Part shown: one piece after another, positions 60,829 through 64,000 of the stretch
How the letters are laid out: every line of letters begins with the position of its first letter
Position numbering within the stretch: position 1 is the first letter of the stretch
NCBI GenBank assembly: GCA_900316045.1
Contig: ONBM01000001.1
Span: 1-64,000 of the forward strand
Length of the DNA stretch: 64,000 bases
DNA from: an uncultured Bacteroidales bacterium
GTDB taxonomy: Bacteria; Bacteroidota; Bacteroidia; Bacteroidales; UBA932
Reading direction: 5' to 3'
The notes under the pieces: generated by a model
The model's input: the letters and a program-made list of their open reading frames with translations, nothing else
What the model was told of the DNA's origin: nothing
The model's database searches: none
Program-made: the position numbers and the translations under genes

Positions 60829-63357
60829 TTATTCTTTTTCATTATTTATTTCGACATCAGCCTGGACATCACCTTCCTCGCTCTTTTCAACAGGCGAGAC
60901 AGCCGCAATAGAGTCCCCCTCCTTGATGTTTATGAGTTTCACTCCTTGCGTAGCCCTGCCTGCGACCCTGATGTCGGATACTGCCATCCTGATCGTAAGA
61001 CCAGACTTATTGATAATCATCAAATCATTTTCCTCTGTCACGTTCTTTATGGCAATCAGCTTACCTGTCTTTTCAGTGATATTGATCGTCTTAACGCCCT
61101 TACCGCCACGATTAGTCAGCCTATACTCTTCAAAATCCGTACGTTTGCCGAAGCCATTCTCACTGACGACCAAAACCGTATGCTTATCAGCATCTGGGGC
61201 ATTTTTATCGTAATTAATCGCTCCGATCACCTCGTCTGTCGCTTCAATATTAATGCCACGCACTCCAGTAGCGTTCCTACCCATCTCACGAGCATCCGTT
61301 TCCTCGAAGCGGCAGCAGCGGCCATCGCGAGCTGCGATGAAGATTTGCTCGTTGCCATTGGTGAGCAACGCCTCAGCAAGGACATCGCCTTCCCTGAGGT
61401 TCACGGCATTTATTCCCGCTACCCTAGGATGTGAATATGCCACCAGAGAAGTCCTCTTGATGACTCCCCTCTTAGTGACTAATACAATATAGTTATTGTT
61501 GATATATTCTTCATCTTTGAGCGTCCTCACATTGATGATGGCTTTTATCTTATCATCCGGGATGTTCAGGACATTCTGAATGGCACGGCCTTTTGAAGCC
61601 CTCGATCCTTCAGGAACATCGTAAGCTTTCAGCCAGAAGCAACGCCCGGATTCAGTGAAGAACATCATGGTCGAGTGCATGTTGGCGACATAGATGTGGT
61701 CTATGAAATCCTCATCCCTCGTAGCTGAGCCCTTCATTCCGACGCCGCCTCTGTTCTGAGTGCGGTACTCCGTCAGCGCAGTCCTTTTGATGTAACCCAG
61801 GTGAGAGATGGTGATCACCACGTCCTCATCCGGATAGAAGTCCTCAGGATTGAACTCCTCCTCGGAAGGTCTTATTTCAGTCCTTCTGGCATCTCCGTAC
61901 TTCTCCTTAAGCTCCTGAGTCTCCTGTTTAACTATATTCATTTGCTCCTCAACGCTGCCGAGTATGACGTTGCACCTGTCGATGAATCTCATCAGGTCGT
62001 CATATTCAGCCTGCAGCTTGTCCCTTTCGAGCCCTGTCAGCTGACGGAGCCTCATTTCGACTATTGCTGTAGCCTGAGCATCGGTAAAGGCGAACGCCTT
62101 CATCAGTTCGGCCTTTGCCTCATCCACGGAAGCTGAAGCCCTGATGATTCTGATCACTTCGTCGATCACGTCTATAGCCTTCAGCAAGCCCTCCAGGATA
62201 TGAGCCCTCTTCTGAGCCTTGTCCAGCTCGAACTTTGTCCTTCTTACGACGACTTCGTGGCGGAAATCTACGAAATTCGCTATCAGTTCCTTGAGCGACA
62301 GCGTCTTTGGACGGCCACCTACAAGGGCTACGTTGTTGAATGCGAAACTGGACTGGAGCGGAGAGTACTTGAACAAGGTATTCAGGACAACATTCGAATT
62401 GAATCCCTGTTTTACCTGAATGATTACCCTGACGCCCTCGCGCGAAGTCTCATCATTGATGTAGCTTATTCCTTCTATCTTCTTGTCTTCGACCATCTGG
62501 TGAATCTTCTCCAGCATCTCCTTCTTGTTCACCATGTAAGGAATCTCGGTTACCACTATGGTCTCACGGCCTGTGTCGGACACCTCGATTTCAGTCTTGG
62601 ACCTGATTACCACCCTGCCGCGGCCTGTCTCGTAAGCTTCTTTGATGCCACCTACGCCCATGATGATGCCGCCAGTAGGGAAATCCGGGCCTTTGATGTA
62701 TTTCATCAGCCCGTCAGTGTCGATTTCAGGATTGTCAATGTAGGCACAAATCGCATCGCTGACCTCACCCAAATTGTGTGGAGCCATATTCGTAGCCATT
62801 CCGACTGCTATTCCGGATGCCCCGTTCAGGAGAAGCAGCGGTGCCTTCGTAGGTAACACCGTAGGCTCCTGAAGAGTGTCGTCGAAGTTGTTAGTGAAAT
62901 CCACGGTGTCCTTGTCCAGATCTCCCAGCACGTCATCGGCCATCTTCGCAAGCTTGGCCTCGGTGTATCGCATGGCTGCGACAGGATCACCATCCATTGA
63001 GCCAAAGTTGCCTTGACCCCAGACCAGCGGGTAACGCTGATTCCAGTTCTGCGCAAGGCGAGCCATGGCATCGTATACCGAAGAATCGCCATGAGGATGG
63101 TATTTACCCAGAACCTCACCAACGATTCTGGCAGATTTCTTCGTCTGACCTGAATATGACAATCCGAGGCCCTCCATGCCGAACAGCACTCGCCTCTGGA
63201 CTGGCTTCAAGCCATCTCTCACATCTGGAAGGGCACGGGACACGATGACCGACATCGAGTAATCGATGTAGGCCGAGCGCATCTCATGATCTATCTCCAC
63301 CGGCTCAATGAACCCGTGCTGAACTTCCTCGTTCATTTCCACATTATCCATATCCAT
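60829..63357 (-). CDS. gyrA: DNA gyrase subunit A
   Basis: An 842-residue type II topoisomerase subunit that cuts and rejoins [23 protein letters not shown] and [15 protein letters not shown] (quinolone region, near residue 80) precede the catalytic tyrosine in [10 protein letters not shown]. The C-terminal beta-pinwheel contains GyrA-box-like [11 protein letters not shown]. The quinolone-region serine-serine pair (HGDSSVYD) looks wild type. The start is [11 protein letters not shown], downstream of the promoter at 63385-63415; the ATG at 63414 precedes it. Confidence 0.97.
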   Translation of the reverse strand: MDMDNVEMNEEVQHGFIEPVEIDHEMRSAYIDYSMSVIVSRALPDVRDGLKPVQRRVLFGMEGLGLSYSGQTKKSARIVGEVLGKYHPHGDSSVYDAMARLAQNWNQRYPLVWGQGNFGSMDGDPVAAMRYTEAKLAKMADDVLGDLDKDTVDFTNNFDDTLQEPTVLPTKAPLLLLNGASGIAVGMATNMAPHNLGEVSDAICAYIDNPEIDTDGLMKYIKGPDFPTGGIIMGVGGIKEAYETGRGRVVIRSKTEIEVSDTGRETIVVTEIPYMVNKKEMLEKIHQMVEDKKIEGISYINDETSREGVRVIIQVKQGFNSNVVLNTLFKYSPLQSSFAFNNVALVGGRPKTLSLKELIANFVDFRHEVVVRRTKFELDKAQKRAHILEGLLKAIDVIDEVIRIIRASASVDEAKAELMKAFAFTDAQATAIVEMRLRQLTGLERDKLQAEYDDLMRFIDRCNVILGSVEEQMNIVKQETQELKEKYGDARRTEIRPSEEEFNPEDFYPDEDVVITISHLGYIKRTALTEYRTQNRGGVGMKGSATRDEDFIDHIYVANMHSTMMFFTESGRCFWLKAYDVPEGSRASKGRAIQNVLNIPDDKIKAIINVRTLKDEEYINNNYIVLVTKRGVIKRTSLVAYSHPRVAGINAVNLREGDVLAEALLTNGNEQIFIAARDGRCCRFEETDAREMGRNATGVRGINIEATDEVIGAINYDKNAPDADKHTVLVVSENGFGKRTDFEEYRLTNRGGKGVKTINITEKTGKLIAIKNVTEENDLMIINKSGLTIRMAVSDIRVAGRATQGVKLINIKEGDSIAAVSPVEKSEEGDVQADVEINNEKE

Positions 63358-63384
63358 ATTAATATTCTTAACCTTATAAACATG

Positions 63385-63415
63385 CAAAATTAATAAAAAA
63401 TTACCTTTGAGCAAA
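63385..63415 (-). promoter_or_regulatory. gyrA promoter
   Basis: Minus TTTG (63415-63412), 19 nt, TAATTTTG (63392-63385): an exact consensus Bacteroidota promoter. Initiation near 63381 gives a leader of about 24 nt. Confidence 0.65.
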
Positions 63416-63424
63416 GCGACAAAA

Positions 63425-63434
63425 TGTCATGACA
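63425..63434. promoter_or_regulatory. palindrome between gyrA and the clp gene
   Basis: TGTCATGACA is a perfect 10-bp palindrome, 10 bp upstream of the gyrA -33 element and 58 bp upstream of the clp start. It could be an operator acting on either gene; nothing else supports this. Confidence 0.3.
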
Positions 63435-63491
63435 ACTCTTTTCGCATGGATGTTGATAATTATCCGGAAAACTTACCTAACTTTATACTTC

Positions 63492-64000
63492 ATGGAAGTA
63501 AACATATCACAAGAACTGAATGACATAATTCGTTTCGCAAGAGAGGAAGCCATGCGGACTGGAAGCTATGGAATCAGCCCAGATCATCTTTTTCTCGGGA
63601 TGCTGCGCCATGCGGATAATGACGCAGTCTTGGCGCTGAACGGACTTGGCGTGATGCCGGATGAATTCAAGGATTTCATAGACAGCCATATATTCGTCAA
63701 CGAGCCAATCCCATATTCGGAGCTAGACAAGATTTCTTTCACTCGCTATGCCCAGAATGTTCTGAGCATCACAGTCATGGAAGCATCTAAGATGAAGTCT
63801 CATGAAGCGAGATCCATCCATCTTATTCTCGCGCTATGTCGCACTACTGAGAATTACGGTCAGGCATATCTGAGAAGCAAGGGCATCGATTACGGAAAGC
63901 TGCTCTCCTACATGAGAGACCATGACATGCTGGCATCAGATAATAAAGACAACGAGCGCTTTCAGAGCCAGCAGAATGAAAACTTGGATCCTGAAGAGGC
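63492..64000 (+). CDS. Clp protease ATP-binding subunit, N-terminal part (cut by the window end)
   Basis: The 169 visible residues form a Clp N-domain with its two repeats: LNDIIRFAREEAMRTGSYGI, SPDHLFLGMLRHADNDAVL, then FTRYAQNVLSITVMEASKM and IHLILALCRTTENYGQ. The family is ClpA/ClpC, an AAA+ unfoldase working with ClpP; the ATPase domains lie beyond the window. Divergent from gyrA, an arrangement common in Bacteroidales. No clear TAnnTTTG box was found ahead of it. Confidence 0.88.
   Translation, partial: MEVNISQELNDIIRFAREEAMRTGSYGISPDHLFLGMLRHADNDAVLALNGLGVMPDEFKDFIDSHIFVNEPIPYSELDKISFTRYAQNVLSITVMEASKMKSHEARSIHLILALCRTTENYGQAYLRSKGIDYGKLLSYMRDHDMLASDNKDNERFQSQQNENLDPEE

Noticed and set aside
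1-64000. CRISPR arrays, prophage genes and intact insertion sequences
   Set aside because: No regularly spaced repeats, phage structural genes or full transposase frames were seen anywhere in the window.

Overview
The window reads as chromosomal DNA of an anaerobic Bacteroidota, most likely of the order Bacteroidales. The evidence is the recurrent -7 promoter box TAnnTTTG (several with TTTG 19 nt upstream), the near absence of Shine-Dalgarno sites, and phylum-typical genes: the Bacteroidota-type RpoZ, DUF4271, DUF4293, DUF2723 and DUF5107 proteins, the nadK-uppS-bamA-ompH block, ferredoxin-dependent KorAB and anaerobic glutamate metabolism. Nothing in the sequence fixes a genus.

Layout. 0-2 kb: guaA. 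2.0-4.0 kb: an AT-rich island with an MvaI/BcnI-type restriction enzyme, its putative N4-cytosine methyltransferase and a 44-residue ORF. 4.0-9.4 kb: a leftward operon (DUF5107/TPR protein, secreted phosphoesterase, cysteine-desulfidase-family enzyme). 9.5-15 kb: pgk, an RlmI-like methyltransferase and a DUF2723 membrane glycosyltransferase split by a frameshift. 15-18.8 kb: rightward eIF1-like protein, DUF4271, hemD, rnpA, yidD, then a nucleoside phosphorylase. 18.8-24.3 kb: LytTR regulator, fabH-fabF-fabZ, an RluA-type pseudouridine synthase and a membrane-anchored AraC regulator. 24.5-31 kb: leftward SPOR lipoprotein, degenerate M28 peptidase fused to a TonB C-terminal domain, leuS and two YitT paralogues. 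31-40 kb: leftward porin, DASS transporter and degenerate M49-like lipoprotein; then gdhA and korAB. 40-45 kb: nadK-uppS-bamA-ompH. 45-48.5 kb: rightward second OmpH, glycosyltransferase and LysM/periplasmic-binding protein. 48.5-52.7 kb: recN, rpoZ, bamD, trxB. 52.8-55.6 kb: a Fur-family gene followed by about 1.7 kb of decayed DNA (duplicated fur tail, group II intron 3' end, gene-end fragments) and a flavin reductase, all next to tRNA-His. 56-64 kb: DUF389, CapA-like and PhoH proteins, a TPR protein, gyrA and the start of a Clp ATPase.

Most of the window is housekeeping: envelope assembly (BamA, BamD, two Skp/OmpH proteins, UppS, YidD), translation and RNA processing (LeuS, RnpA, eIF1-like, RluA-type), and central metabolism (Pgk, KorAB, GdhA, GuaA). 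The accessory or unusual material is the restriction island, the two metallopeptidase-like proteins that have lost catalytic residues, the porin with a perfect 30-bp tandem duplication, the decayed tract beside tRNA-His, and a strong apparent excess of the hexamer GAATAT/ATATTC through most of the window but not in the restriction island. No CRISPR array, prophage or intact insertion sequence was seen.
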